This document shows positions 1-9,707 of a stretch of DNA of 64,000 nt, in pieces (the first letter of the stretch is position 1; each line of letters starts with the position of its first letter). The notes under the pieces were generated by a model that saw only the letters and a program-made list of their open reading frames with translations, searched no databases and was not told the DNA's origin. The DNA comes from Gammaproteobacteria bacterium (GTDB lineage Bacteria > Pseudomonadota > Gammaproteobacteria > Eutrophobiales > Eutrophobiaceae). Made by a program: the position numbers and the translations under genes. The stretch lies in NCBI GenBank assembly GCA_028279365.1, contig JANQNX010000015.1:62001-126000 (forward strand), given 5' to 3'.

Positions 1-1002
1 GTCCTGTTGGTTCGTTCTGTGACTGAAGTGAACGCGGAATTATTAGCCGACAGTCAGCTCAAGTTTGTCGGTTCTGCAACCAGTGGTATCGACCACATTG
101 ACCTGGATTACCTGAGGCAACAGCAAATCCCCTTTTACTATGCGCCGGGAAGTAATGCGCGTTCCGTCGCTGAGTATGTCATCAGTAGTTTATTGCTGCT
201 CGCTAAACGCCGAGGTTTTGAACTGGCTGATAAAACATTGGGTATTGTCGGCTGCGGTCATGTTGGTTCAATGGTAAAACAGTTTGCAGAGATATTTGGT
301 ATGCGTTGCCTGTTAAATGACCCACCAAGAGCACTGCATGACCAGGGTGAAGACTGGTGCTCGATCGAGGATATTACAAAGGCAGATATCATCAGCTTTC
401 ATGTACCGTTGGCCGTGGAAGGAAAATACCCGACATTGCAAATGATTGATGGCGATTTTTTAAACCGTCTGAAGTCTGATGTCATTCTTGTTAATACTGC
501 CAGAGGCAGCATAGTTGATGAGACAGCATTGATACGTTTTAAGCAGGATAAGCCTGACAGCCAGCTTATTTTTGACGTATGGCCAAACGAGCCAACGCTG
601 AATATGCTGTTGCTGGATTTGGCTGATATTGCGACACCGCATATTGCCGGGTACAGTTATGACGGAAAACTAAGAGCAACCGAGATGTTGGCTATGGCAT
701 TAGCAAAAACATTTCGTGATAGCACGGATATTAAAAATTATAACCAGCAGGAACAAACTGAAACGCTTGCGATAAACCAGATTAGCGATGCCATTCATCA
801 TGCTTATGATCCCGGTTTCGATGCAAAAAATTTGAAGCGGATGGGCGAACTACAAGCGGATTTGCGTCCGGTCTATTTCGATGAGCTTCGTAAGCAGTAT
901 CGTATTCGACGTGAGTTCACTTATTACGAGCTGAATGCTGAACAGCTGCATGAGTATCAGAAACAATTATTACAAAATCTGGGTTTCGCCCTCGTATCAT
1001 GA
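1..1002 (+). CDS. pdxB: Erythronate-4-phosphate dehydrogenase PdxB, 5' end cut by the window
   Basis: The enzyme oxidises 4-phospho-D-erythronate in the DXP-dependent branch of pyridoxal phosphate synthesis, in the cytosol. The frame is open from base 1 and the first residues (VLLVRSVTEVN) align with the inside of PdxB, so roughly the first 40 codons lie outside the window; the TTG at 7 is not the start. The NAD-binding glycine motif GIVGCGHVG, the ARGS arginine, the PNEP glutamate and the TPHIAGYS histidine of the D-2-hydroxyacid dehydrogenase family are all present. The C-terminal PdxB dimerisation region follows and ends in LGFALVS. The stop overlaps the purN start (ATGA), which suggests translational coupling. 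Confidence 0.95.
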   Translation, partial: VLLVRSVTEVNAELLADSQLKFVGSATSGIDHIDLDYLRQQQIPFYYAPGSNARSVAEYVISSLLLLAKRRGFELADKTLGIVGCGHVGSMVKQFAEIFGMRCLLNDPPRALHDQGEDWCSIEDITKADIISFHVPLAVEGKYPTLQMIDGDFLNRLKSDVILVNTARGSIVDETALIRFKQDKPDSQLIFDVWPNEPTLNMLLLDLADIATPHIAGYSYDGKLRATEMLAMALAKTFRDSTDIKNYNQQEQTETLAINQISDAIHHAYDPGFDAKNLKRMGELQADLRPVYFDELRKQYRIRREFTYYELNAEQLHEYQKQLLQNLGFALVS

Positions 1003-1604
1003 TGACTAGATTGGCAATCCTTGTTTCGGGACGTGGCAGTAATTTGCGCGCCATCATGCGTGCCTGTAGCGAGGGTACGTTGCGGGCCGAGGTTGCGTTG
1101 GTGATTAGTAATAATGCCGATTCAATGGCACTGGAAACAGCCCGAACGGCCGGAATCAATACTGCGCATCTTAGTCGACAACAATTCTCCGATGAGGCTG
1201 AGCTGGATCAGGCGATGTTACATGCGATTGAAGAGGCAAACGTAAACTATGTTTTGCTGGCGGGGTTTATGAAAAAAATAGGCCCGCGAGTATTGGCTGC
1301 TTACAAAGGCCGGATTATCAATATTCATCCATCGCTATTGCCCAGCTTTGGTGGCAAAGGGATGTTTGGCCTGAATGTCCATAAAGCGGTGATCAAAGCG
1401 GGAGAAACACAAACCGGGGTGACCATCCACCTGGTGGACGAGGAATATGATCAAGGCCAGATCCTCGCCCAGCGGACAGTTGAGGTAAAAACCGATGATA
1501 CGCCGGAGTCCCTAGCCGCAAGGGTGCTAATTGAAGAACACCAGATTTTTGCAGAAACGATACAAAAAATCATAGATGGCAGTATTATACTGCCCGGGCA
1601 ATAA
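999..1604 (+). CDS. purN: Phosphoribosylglycinamide formyltransferase PurN
   Basis: It transfers a formyl group from 10-formyl-THF to GAR, the third step of purine synthesis. The phosphate-binding motif GRGSNL lies at residues 11-16 and the catalytic triad is N108, H110 and D151 (IINIHPSLLP and EEYDQG). At 201 aa the length is normal. The start is the ATG overlapping the pdxB stop; a second ATG follows at once. Odd points: the loop after HPSLLP reads SFGGKGMFGLNVH, where common gammaproteobacterial PurN has a GL.TH type loop, and I associate this variant with Bacteroidetes-like sequences. The gene also follows pdxB rather than its usual partner purM. The function is secure; the origin is uncertain. 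Confidence 0.93.
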   Translation: MMTRLAILVSGRGSNLRAIMRACSEGTLRAEVALVISNNADSMALETARTAGINTAHLSRQQFSDEAELDQAMLHAIEEANVNYVLLAGFMKKIGPRVLAAYKGRIINIHPSLLPSFGGKGMFGLNVHKAVIKAGETQTGVTIHLVDEEYDQGQILAQRTVEVKTDDTPESLAARVLIEEHQIFAETIQKIIDGSIILPGQ

Positions 1605-1660
1605 AGATACTCAGCTATCTTTGGCCCAACCTACTCAGACAATAATAAAGAATTATATTT

Positions 1661-4147
1661 GTGACTTCGCTGATTAACAGGACATATAACCTGCTTGTAC
1701 TCAAACAACCTTTGTTTGCTGTGTTGTTGATGTTCGTCATCCTCGGTTATTTTTCTACCGGTATTCCTGACTTTAAGCTTGATGCCTCAGCTGATTCACT
1801 GCTACTGGATGACGATAAAGACCTCAAGCTGTTTCGCGAACTGGCACAGCGCTATACCACCAAAGAGTTCTTGTTTGTGACGTTCTCTCCGGAAGCTGAG
1901 TTATTCTCCGCAGAGAGTTTTGCTGTGATTCAGCAATTGCGAGATGAACTTGTTCAATTGCCGCAGGTTGAATCCGTGATATCGATGATAGATGTACCGC
2001 TGGTACGTCAGGTGGAGGGCACCTTAACTGAAGTCGCCGATAATGTGAAAACGATTGAGCAAAGCGATGTTGATATTGCAAAGGCACGGCAAGAACTGTT
2101 ATCCAGTCCGATCTATCAAGAGCTCATCGTCAGTGAAGATGGCACGACCACCGCCTTGCAGGTCAATTTAAAAGAAGACATCCGGTTTCGTGACCTGCAG
2201 CGCGAACGCAACAATCTTCTATACAAATTAAATACCGAAGGACTAACTCCTGAAGAACAGGCGCGCATTGATTCGATATTAGCCGACTATATCGATATGA
2301 AAAAACAGGTCGATGATCTCAACCACGAGAACATCGAGGCTATCAGAAATATCATTGCTAATTATCGTCAGCATGGAACCTTGTATCTCGGCGGCGTGCC
2401 GATGATAGCGGATGATATGATCACCTTTATTAAAAATGATCTTATCGTTTTTGGTGTCGGTGTTTTTTTATTTCTGGTTGGCATGCTGACGATTATTTTT
2501 CGTCAACCGCGTTGGGTGTTATTGCCGCTGTTAAGCTGTTTTTATGCCGGTGTGTTAATGCTTGGTTTACTCGGGCTGGTCGGTTGGAACGTCACCGTTA
2601 TTTCCTCAAACTTTATCTCGTTGATGTTGATTATCACGATGTCGATGAACATCCATTTGATTGTTCGCTATCGACAATTGCGTAATGATTTCCCGGACTA
2701 CAGTCAGTACGAACTGGTATTGCACACCACCCGAAAAATGGTCTGGCCCTGTGTGTTTACGGCATTAACTACCATCATGGCGTTCAGTTCACTGGTCGTC
2801 AGCGGCATTAAACCGGTGATTGATTTTGGCTGGATGATGACAATTGGTCTGGTGGTGACATTCCTGACTTCGTTTATTTTGTTCCCTGCCTTATTGATCA
2901 TGTTACCCCGCTCATCAGAGAAGATGAGTCAGCGCGATGAGTTTCAGTTTACGCCCAAACTGGCAAGCCTGACCGCGAGGTTCGGTAATGGTGTGCTGGT
3001 CACGACGGTTTTACTTGCTGTGGCGAGTATTTATGGCATCAGCCGACTTGAAGTAGAGAACAGCTTCATCAATTATTTTAGTGAAAAGACCGAGATCTAT
3101 CAGGGCTTAAGATTGATCGATGAAAAATTGGGTGGCACAACCCCGTTGGATATCATCCTCAATTTTGAAAAAATCGAAGCGGCCGAAGAAGACGACGAGG
3201 TGGTCTCGGATGATGATGAGGAGTTTGAAGACTTTGACGCATTGTTTGGCAGCTTTGATGATACTCAGCAAGACTCGTGGTACACGCCTGAGCGTATTAA
3301 TTTTATTAAAGACGTGCACGATTATCTCGATTCACTGAAACCGGTGGGTAAAGTGTTATCGCTGGCTTCCATGATTCGGGTTGGTGAAGAGGTAAATAAA
3401 GGCGAGTTTGATGCATTTGAATTGGCCATTGTCAGCAAGCGTATGCCGGATGAGTTGAAACAAAGCATGATCGTGCCCTATGTCTCGGAAGAGAATAATC
3501 AGGCTCGTATTAATATTCGTATCCTCGATTCGATGAAAGATCTGCGCCGCAAAGAGTTAATCGAACAGATAGAGACTGATTTGAAAGACAAGTTTGGTCT
3601 GGGTCAGGAAGAGGTGCAGATTACCGGCATTTTGGTGCTGTACAACAACATGCTGCAAAGTCTGTTCAAATCGCAGATCCTGACGATGGGTGTGGTGATG
3701 GCGGGCATCGCATTAATGTTGATGCTGTTGTTTCGTTCGGTGTCCTTGGCAGTCATCGGCATTATGCCTAATATTCTGGCGGCGGCGATTATTCTTGGCC
3801 TGATGGGGCTATTACGTATCCCGCTGGATATGATGACTATTACCATCGCCGCTATCACCATTGGCATCGCCGTCGATAACAGCATCCACTATATCTATCG
3901 TTTTCGTGAGGAATTTCCGCATCATCAGGACTATGTTGAGACCATGCACTATTGTCATGCCAATATTGGCAAGGCCGTGTTTTATACTGCTATCACCATC
4001 ATCATCGGTTTTTCCATCCTGGTGTTGTCGAATTTTATCCCCAGTATCTATTTCGGCTTACTCACCGCGCTAGCCATGTTAATCGCCCTGTTTGCTGCGC
4101 TAACACTGTTACCGAAATTAATTTTGATGGTTAAGCCATTCTCGTAA
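1661..4147 (+). CDS. RND/MMPL superfamily exporter, HpnN-like in architecture
   Basis: This 828-aa inner-membrane protein has the duplicated RND layout. TM1 (about residues 18-35) is followed by a periplasmic loop to about 255 and a block of five helices to about 415. Then TM7 (about 435-455), a second loop and a final five-helix block (about 668-825) repeat the pattern. Polar helix residues (ITIGIAVDNSIHYIYRF near 730) match COG1033-type predicted exporters. There is no membrane-fusion or outer-membrane channel gene nearby. An acidic stretch lies at about residues 508-540. The start is GTG with a poor ribosome site. The next gene is mlaC, and the family includes the hopanoid exporter HpnN, so lipid export is a reasonable inference. 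The substrate is unknown. Confidence 0.85.
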   Translation: MTSLINRTYNLLVLKQPLFAVLLMFVILGYFSTGIPDFKLDASADSLLLDDDKDLKLFRELAQRYTTKEFLFVTFSPEAELFSAESFAVIQQLRDELVQLPQVESVISMIDVPLVRQVEGTLTEVADNVKTIEQSDVDIAKARQELLSSPIYQELIVSEDGTTTALQVNLKEDIRFRDLQRERNNLLYKLNTEGLTPEEQARIDSILADYIDMKKQVDDLNHENIEAIRNIIANYRQHGTLYLGGVPMIADDMITFIKNDLIVFGVGVFLFLVGMLTIIFRQPRWVLLPLLSCFYAGVLMLGLLGLVGWNVTVISSNFISLMLIITMSMNIHLIVRYRQLRNDFPDYSQYELVLHTTRKMVWPCVFTALTTIMAFSSLVVSGIKPVIDFGWMMTIGLVVTFLTSFILFPALLIMLPRSSEKMSQRDEFQFTPKLASLTARFGNGVLVTTVLLAVASIYGISRLEVENSFINYFSEKTEIYQGLRLIDEKLGGTTPLDIILNFEKIEAAEEDDEVVSDDDEEFEDFDALFGSFDDTQQDSWYTPERINFIKDVHDYLDSLKPVGKVLSLASMIRVGEEVNKGEFDAFELAIVSKRMPDELKQSMIVPYVSEENNQARINIRILDSMKDLRRKELIEQIETDLKDKFGLGQEEVQITGILVLYNNMLQSLFKSQILTMGVVMAGIALMLMLLFRSVSLAVIGIMPNILAAAIILGLMGLLRIPLDMMTITIAAITIGIAVDNSIHYIYRFREEFPHHQDYVETMHYCHANIGKAVFYTAITIIIGFSILVLSNFIPSIYFGLLTALAMLIALFAALTLLPKLILMVKPFS

Positions 4148-4205
4148 ATATTTTAAAAACAATTAGTTATCCTGCTTTTATTATTTAATGATTAAGTCAT
4201 TGCCA

Positions 4206-4239
4206 GTGATTAATGTCATTTTCATCACACTTTAATCAC
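4206..4239. repeat. Inverted repeat upstream of mlaC, possible operator
   Basis: GTGATTAA (4206-4213) and TTAATCAC (4232-4239) form a perfect 8-bp inverted repeat with an 18-nt centre. A further TGATTAA lies at 4189-4195, so three copies of the core sit in 51 bp of the 233-bp gap between the exporter and mlaC. No binding protein is identified. In AT-rich DNA part of this could arise by chance. Confidence 0.35.
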
Positions 4240-4380
4240 TTTCTATCCCTTACTATTGTTATTACAATATTGCCATTGTGTATTTGTCGCAGGGACTGGG
4301 CGTTGCATTTTGATGGCAAATACTCGTGAACTACCTGTCCCATGCAAGGGTCGTAAAATAATAATTTCAGGGGAACATCG

Positions 4381-5004
4381 ATGTTAAGAGTGATTCATAC
4401 ATTTTTTGTTATTTGTTTAGTTGCCGTTTCTTATAACGTTGCGGCTGCACCGTCGCCTGATCAGGTGGTAAAACAAACCGCCGATGGCGTTATCAATCGC
4501 ATTGAACAGGAACGTTCGCAGTTAGAGCAAAATCCTGATCTTGTTTATGACCTGGTGAATGAGCTGGTTATTCCTAATTTTGATTTCATCAGCATGTCGA
4601 AGTGGGTGCTGGGCAAAAACTGGAAAGCGGCAAGTGAAGCGCAACGTAGCGAATTTATTGAGCAGTTCAAAACGCTGTTGGTCAGGACTTATGCGCGCGC
4701 GTTACTGGAATACTCAGGACAGAAAATAAAATATTTCCCAGTCGAGCAAAACCCTAAATCCAATCTGGCCGTCGTCAAGACAGAGTTGACCAGCTCCGGT
4801 GCGCAACCGTTCCCGGTAGCCTATCGAATGCATCAAAAAGACGAAACCTGGAAAGTGGTAGACGTCAGCGTTGATGGCGTCAGCCTGGTGTCGACTTACC
4901 GTGGTTCGTTTGCGACCCAGATTAAAAAGAACGGATTCGACTCGCTAATACAGGAGCTGGAAGCGAAAAATGACAAGCTTGCCAGCAACCTTACCAAGAA
5001 ATAA
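4381..5004 (+). CDS. mlaC: MlaC/Ttg2D-family periplasmic phospholipid-binding protein
   Basis: MlaC shuttles phospholipids through the periplasm between the MlaA-porin complex and the inner-membrane MlaFEDB ABC complex. The 207-aa product has a signal peptide (hydrophobic to about residue 22, AAA/APS cleavage), then the MlaC fold with the family landmarks VIPNFDF, YARALLEYSGQ, FPVAYRM and the WKVVDVSVDGVSL core. AGGGGAA gives a good ribosome site just before the ATG. Unlike the usual mlaFEDCB order, no mlaF, E, D or B gene is next to it; an RND exporter is upstream instead. It is followed by a strong terminator and then ibaG. HpnM, the partner of HpnN, belongs to the same family, so this could be a dedicated partner of the exporter. 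Confidence 0.9.
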   Translation: MLRVIHTFFVICLVAVSYNVAAAPSPDQVVKQTADGVINRIEQERSQLEQNPDLVYDLVNELVIPNFDFISMSKWVLGKNWKAASEAQRSEFIEQFKTLLVRTYARALLEYSGQKIKYFPVEQNPKSNLAVVKTELTSSGAQPFPVAYRMHQKDETWKVVDVSVDGVSLVSTYRGSFATQIKKNGFDSLIQELEAKNDKLASNLTKK

Positions 5005-5025
5005 GCTCGAACGAACAGATACAGG

Positions 5026-5051
5026 AAAACCGGGCAATGCCCGGTTTTTTT
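5026..5051 (+). terminator. Rho-independent terminator after mlaC
   Basis: A perfect 10-bp stem (AAAACCGGGC / GCCCGGTTTT) with an AAT loop is followed by a run of T. It lies 21 bases after the mlaC stop and separates mlaC from the ibaG-murA-his unit. Confidence 0.93.
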
Positions 5052-5095
5052 ATTGTTGCACTATTTGCTAATTCCGGAGGAAATTAATCGTCACT

Positions 5096-5129
5096 AAAAA
5101 TCGCGTATTGATTTATCATAGCGATTTTT
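5096..5129. repeat. Perfect 9-bp inverted repeat in the ibaG leader
   Basis: AAAAATCGC (5096-5104) and GCGATTTTT (5121-5129) flank a 16-nt centre, ending 19 bases before the ibaG ATG. In RNA it would form an A/U-rich stem near the ribosome-binding region; in DNA it could be a repressor site. A purine-rich GGAGGAAA at 5076-5083 just upstream has no start codon at a proper distance. Confidence 0.45.
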
Positions 5130-5148
5130 GTCACGCAATTTTTCAGTT

Positions 5149-5385
5149 ATGAATCCAGAATTAATTAAACAACTTATTGAAAGCGGTTTACCTGATGCAA
5201 CAGTCATTGTTAAGGGTGATGACGGAACGCATTTTGAAGCGACCATTGTTAGCGAACAGTTTGTTGGCAAATCAATGGTGCAACAACATCAAATGGTCTA
5301 TAAAACACTGGGCGCACGGATGGGCAATGAAATACATGCGCTGGCCATGCAGACCCTGACGCCTGATGAATGGCAGCAACAATAA
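5149..5385 (+). CDS. ibaG: BolA/IbaG-family protein
   Basis: BolA-like proteins bind monothiol glutaredoxins and [2Fe-2S] clusters; IbaG (YrbA) is encoded next to murA in many gammaproteobacteria. The product is 78 aa with the class II KH-like fold and the family pattern VGKSMVQQHQMVYKTLG, ending in a helix with HALAMQTLTPDEW. The histidine in VQQHQMVY is the usual cluster or partner ligand. The ATG at 5149 is chosen over an in-frame TTG at 5128 because family members begin near MNPE. murA starts 21 bases later, so the two are likely cotranscribed. Confidence 0.92.
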   Translation: MNPELIKQLIESGLPDATVIVKGDDGTHFEATIVSEQFVGKSMVQQHQMVYKTLGARMGNEIHALAMQTLTPDEWQQQ

Positions 5386-6666
<1,281 letters not shown>

Positions 6667-6671
6667 TCAAT

Positions 6672-7310
6672 ATGCCTGACACGATTACTATTGCCGTTTC
6701 CAAAGGCCGTATTTTCGATGAGGCGATGCCGCTGTTGGCAAAGCTCGATATTGTGCCCAAAGACGATCCGAATAAATCACGCAAGCTGGTGTTGGAGACG
6801 AATCAACCGCATGTTCGTATTCTGATTATTCGAGCGACTGATGTGCCGACTTATGTCGAACGCGGTGCTGCCGAGTTGGGTATCGCCGGAAAGGATGTAT
6901 TAATGGAATACTCGGGCGATGATTTATATGAGCCGTTAGACTTGGGTATTGCCCAATGCCGAATGATGCTAGCCGGAATGAAAGATGCGAAACCGGTCAG
7001 CGAGCGACCGCGAGTGGCAACCAAGTATGTGAATATCACGCGCAACTATTTCGCCGAACAGGGACAACAGGTCGAAATCATCAAACTGTATGGTTCCATG
7101 GAGTTAGGCCCGGTATTGGGACTGTCGGACTGGATTGTGGATCTGGTGGACACGGGTAATACGCTTAAAGCAAATGGACTAGTGACACTTGAACACATTG
7201 CCGATATCAGTTCGAGATTAATCGTCAATAAAGCATCAATGAAAATGAAAAGTGCGTTAATCAAGCCAATGATTAAAAACTTGGCTGATGTCGTCGGTGA
7301 ATCGACATGA
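6672..7310 (+). CDS. hisG: ATP phosphoribosyltransferase, short form HisG
   Basis: It catalyses the first step of histidine synthesis, ATP plus PRPP to phosphoribosyl-ATP. At 212 aa it is the short catalytic form without the C-terminal regulatory domain. Such enzymes work as hetero-octamers with HisZ, which is not in this window. The PRPP-binding loop DLVDTGNT is at residues 157-164. The N-terminal [14 protein letters not shown] is typical. The stop overlaps the hisD start (ATGA), pointing to coupled translation. Confidence 0.96.
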   Translation: MPDTITIAVSKGRIFDEAMPLLAKLDIVPKDDPNKSRKLVLETNQPHVRILIIRATDVPTYVERGAAELGIAGKDVLMEYSGDDLYEPLDLGIAQCRMMLAGMKDAKPVSERPRVATKYVNITRNYFAEQGQQVEIIKLYGSMELGPVLGLSDWIVDLVDTGNTLKANGLVTLEHIADISSRLIVNKASMKMKSALIKPMIKNLADVVGEST

Positions 7311-8605
7311 TCAAACGGCTTGATGCCAATAGCAGTGATTTCAATGAGGCACTGGCGTCTTTGTTGTCCAGTTCGGACGAGCCGGAACCACAAGTAGTTG
7401 ATACCGTTAAAGCCATTTTGAAAGACGTGCGAACTCGTGGTGATGCCGCGTTGCTTGAATACACCAATCAATTTGATCGACGCAGTGTTGACGGCATTAG
7501 TGAGATTGAAATTAATCAGGATGAACTGCAACAGGCATTGCAGCGTATCCCTGAATCGATTAAACAAAGCCTGGAACATGCGGCTGCGCGGGTGCGTGAT
7601 TTTCATGAGCGACAAAAACAAACGACCTGGACCTATGAAGATAGCGAGGGCAATACGCTTGGGCAGAAAGTGACGCCTTTGGATCGCGTCGGGGTCTATG
7701 TACCGGGTGGTAAAGCGGCTTATCCGTCATCGGTGTTGATGAATATCATCCCTGCCAAGGTTGCCGGTGTGAAAGAGATTATTATGGTGGTGCCGACCCC
7801 GGATGGCGAACGTAACGATCTGGTGTTGGCGGCAGCGGCCATTGCCGGGGCAAACCGGGTGTTTTCCATTGGTGGTGCGCAGGCCGTGGCGGCATTGGCC
7901 TATGGTACTGAGACCATACCGAAAGTGGATAAGATTGTCGGGCCGGGCAATATCTATGTTGCCACGGCAAAACGTGAGGTCTTTGGGGTAGTGGGCATCG
8001 ATATGATTGCTGGTCCGTCAGAGGTGCTGATTGTTGCCGATGGCAGTGCTAATCCTGACTGGGTTGCGATGGATATGTTTGCGCAGGCCGAACACGATGA
8101 GTTGGCAAGTGCCATTTTAGTTGCAACAGACGATGATTTTATTAATCAGGTATCAAACAGCATAGCAAAGCTGTTACCTGAAATGGAACGTGCCGATATT
8201 ATTCAAACATCCTTATCTGATAATGGTGCGTTCATTAAAGTCGATGATTTGCAGCAGGCCGCAGAGTTGGTCAACGTGATTGCACCGGAACATCTGGAGT
8301 TATCTGTTAAGGATCCCGATGAATTATTGGCCGATATTCGTCATGCCGGCGCGATTTTCATGGGTAACTATGCCGCCGAGTCTCTAGGGGACTATTGTGC
8401 AGGGCCTAACCATGTGCTGCCGACGGCTCGCACCGCACGTTTTTCATCACCGCTCGGGGTGTATGACTTTCAAAAATATTCTTCATTGATCATGTGTTCC
8501 AGTATCTCTGTGACCGAAATTGCTGAAACGGCCTCTGTGCTAGCGAGAGGAGAGGGCTTAACTGCACACGCTCGCTCAGCGGAGTACCGTCGCGACGCTG
8601 ATTAA
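7307..8605 (+). CDS. hisD: Histidinol dehydrogenase HisD
   Basis: HisD performs the last two oxidations of histidine synthesis, histidinol to histidine, using NAD and a zinc ion. The 432-aa product shows [12 protein letters not shown], the NAD-region GPGNIYVA, the zinc ligands in AQAEHDE and GPNHVLPT, and the catalytic pair in APEHLEL. It sits between hisG (4-nt overlap) and hisC (18-nt gap). No sign of damage. Confidence 0.97.
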   Translation: MIKRLDANSSDFNEALASLLSSSDEPEPQVVDTVKAILKDVRTRGDAALLEYTNQFDRRSVDGISEIEINQDELQQALQRIPESIKQSLEHAAARVRDFHERQKQTTWTYEDSEGNTLGQKVTPLDRVGVYVPGGKAAYPSSVLMNIIPAKVAGVKEIIMVVPTPDGERNDLVLAAAAIAGANRVFSIGGAQAVAALAYGTETIPKVDKIVGPGNIYVATAKREVFGVVGIDMIAGPSEVLIVADGSANPDWVAMDMFAQAEHDELASAILVATDDDFINQVSNSIAKLLPEMERADIIQTSLSDNGAFIKVDDLQQAAELVNVIAPEHLELSVKDPDELLADIRHAGAIFMGNYAAESLGDYCAGPNHVLPTARTARFSSPLGVYDFQKYSSLIMCSSISVTEIAETASVLARGEGLTAHARSAEYRRDAD

Positions 8606-8623
8606 GCTGCTACGTTTGTTTTA

Positions 8624-9706
8624 ATGGAAGATTCTTATCTACACCGCTTGATAAAGCCCGCGGTGCTAAACACAAACGCCTATCAAGTGCCGGACTCCAG
8701 CGGCATGCTCAAACTCGATGCGATGGAAAATCCGTTTGATTGGCCATCTGCGCTGAAACAGCAATGGACTGACTCGTTAGCGACCGTTGCTCTCAATCGT
8801 TATCCGGATGCCTCTGCTGATGATATGCGCTCATCATTCCGCCAGGCGTTTGCTGTCCCCGATCAGTTATCCATATTGTTTGGCAACGGATCGGATGAGT
8901 TGATTCAACTATTACTCCTGGCTTTGCATAATGACTATCGGCGTGTGCTTGCGCCCGAACCGACCTTTGTCATGTATCGTTTTTTGAGTGAGATTCTGGA
9001 ATATGAATTTATTGGTGTTCCGCTGCAAAATGATTTTTCACTCGATTTGCCTGCCATGTTGTCAGCCATAGAGCAACATCAGCCTGGTATTGTATTTATT
9101 GCCTGGCCGAATAACCCGACCGGCGTTGCTTACGATGAAACTGAACTGGAAGCAATCATTGCTGCCAGTCCCGGTCTGGTGGTTATTGACGAGGCGTATC
9201 ATGCTTTTGCAGAAAGAACGATGCTGGATCGCATTAGTGAATTCCCGAATGTATTACTCATGCGCACTTTATCTAAACTGGGTCTGGCAGGTTTACGTAT
9301 TGGCGCGTTAATTGGCTCCCCTCAATGGATTAATGAAATAGACAAGATTCGACTGCCTTACAATCTTGGCAGTCTGAACCAGCACAGCGTTAATTTTATT
9401 ACTGAACATATGGATGTCTTGTTAAGCCAGGCTCAGGTTTTGAAACAGCAAAGAACGCTGTTGTTTGATCAGCTTCAACAAATTTCCGCTATTCAGGTCT
9501 GGCCCAGCAATGCGAATTTCATTTTGTTTAAAACAGTTAATAAACCTGCTAAAGAAGTACATACCGAGTTACTACAACGAAAAATTTTGATCAAAAATTT
9601 GTCTCAGGCGCATCCGCTGCTGCAAGACTGCTTGCGAGTAACGGTGGGTACCGAAGATGAAAATCGGCAGTTTATTCAGGCCTTGGGTGAGATTCTAGCT
9701 ACATAG
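8624..9706 (+). CDS. hisC: Histidinol-phosphate aminotransferase HisC
   Basis: This PLP enzyme converts imidazole acetol phosphate and glutamate to histidinol phosphate. The 360-aa product has the PLP lysine K218 in TLSKLGLAGLRIG, the aspartate in VIDEAYHAF, the asparagine motif WPNNPTG and the C-terminal arginine in CLRVTVG. It ends the murA-his operon. The convergent protease gene begins its stop codon two bases after the hisC stop, with no visible terminator between them. Confidence 0.96.
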   Translation: MEDSYLHRLIKPAVLNTNAYQVPDSSGMLKLDAMENPFDWPSALKQQWTDSLATVALNRYPDASADDMRSSFRQAFAVPDQLSILFGNGSDELIQLLLLALHNDYRRVLAPEPTFVMYRFLSEILEYEFIGVPLQNDFSLDLPAMLSAIEQHQPGIVFIAWPNNPTGVAYDETELEAIIAASPGLVVIDEAYHAFAERTMLDRISEFPNVLLMRTLSKLGLAGLRIGALIGSPQWINEIDKIRLPYNLGSLNQHSVNFITEHMDVLLSQAQVLKQQRTLLFDQLQQISAIQVWPSNANFILFKTVNKPAKEVHTELLQRKILIKNLSQAHPLLQDCLRVTVGTEDENRQFIQALGEILAT

Positions 9707-9707
9707 A

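Noticed and set aside
7..12. TTG at 7 as the start of pdxB
   Set aside because: The frame is open from base 1 and the protein aligns with the interior of PdxB, so the gene is cut by the window edge.
1603..1622. AAAGATA/TATCTTT hairpin after purN
   Set aside because: Only seven A/T-rich pairs and no T run after it; too weak for a terminator call.
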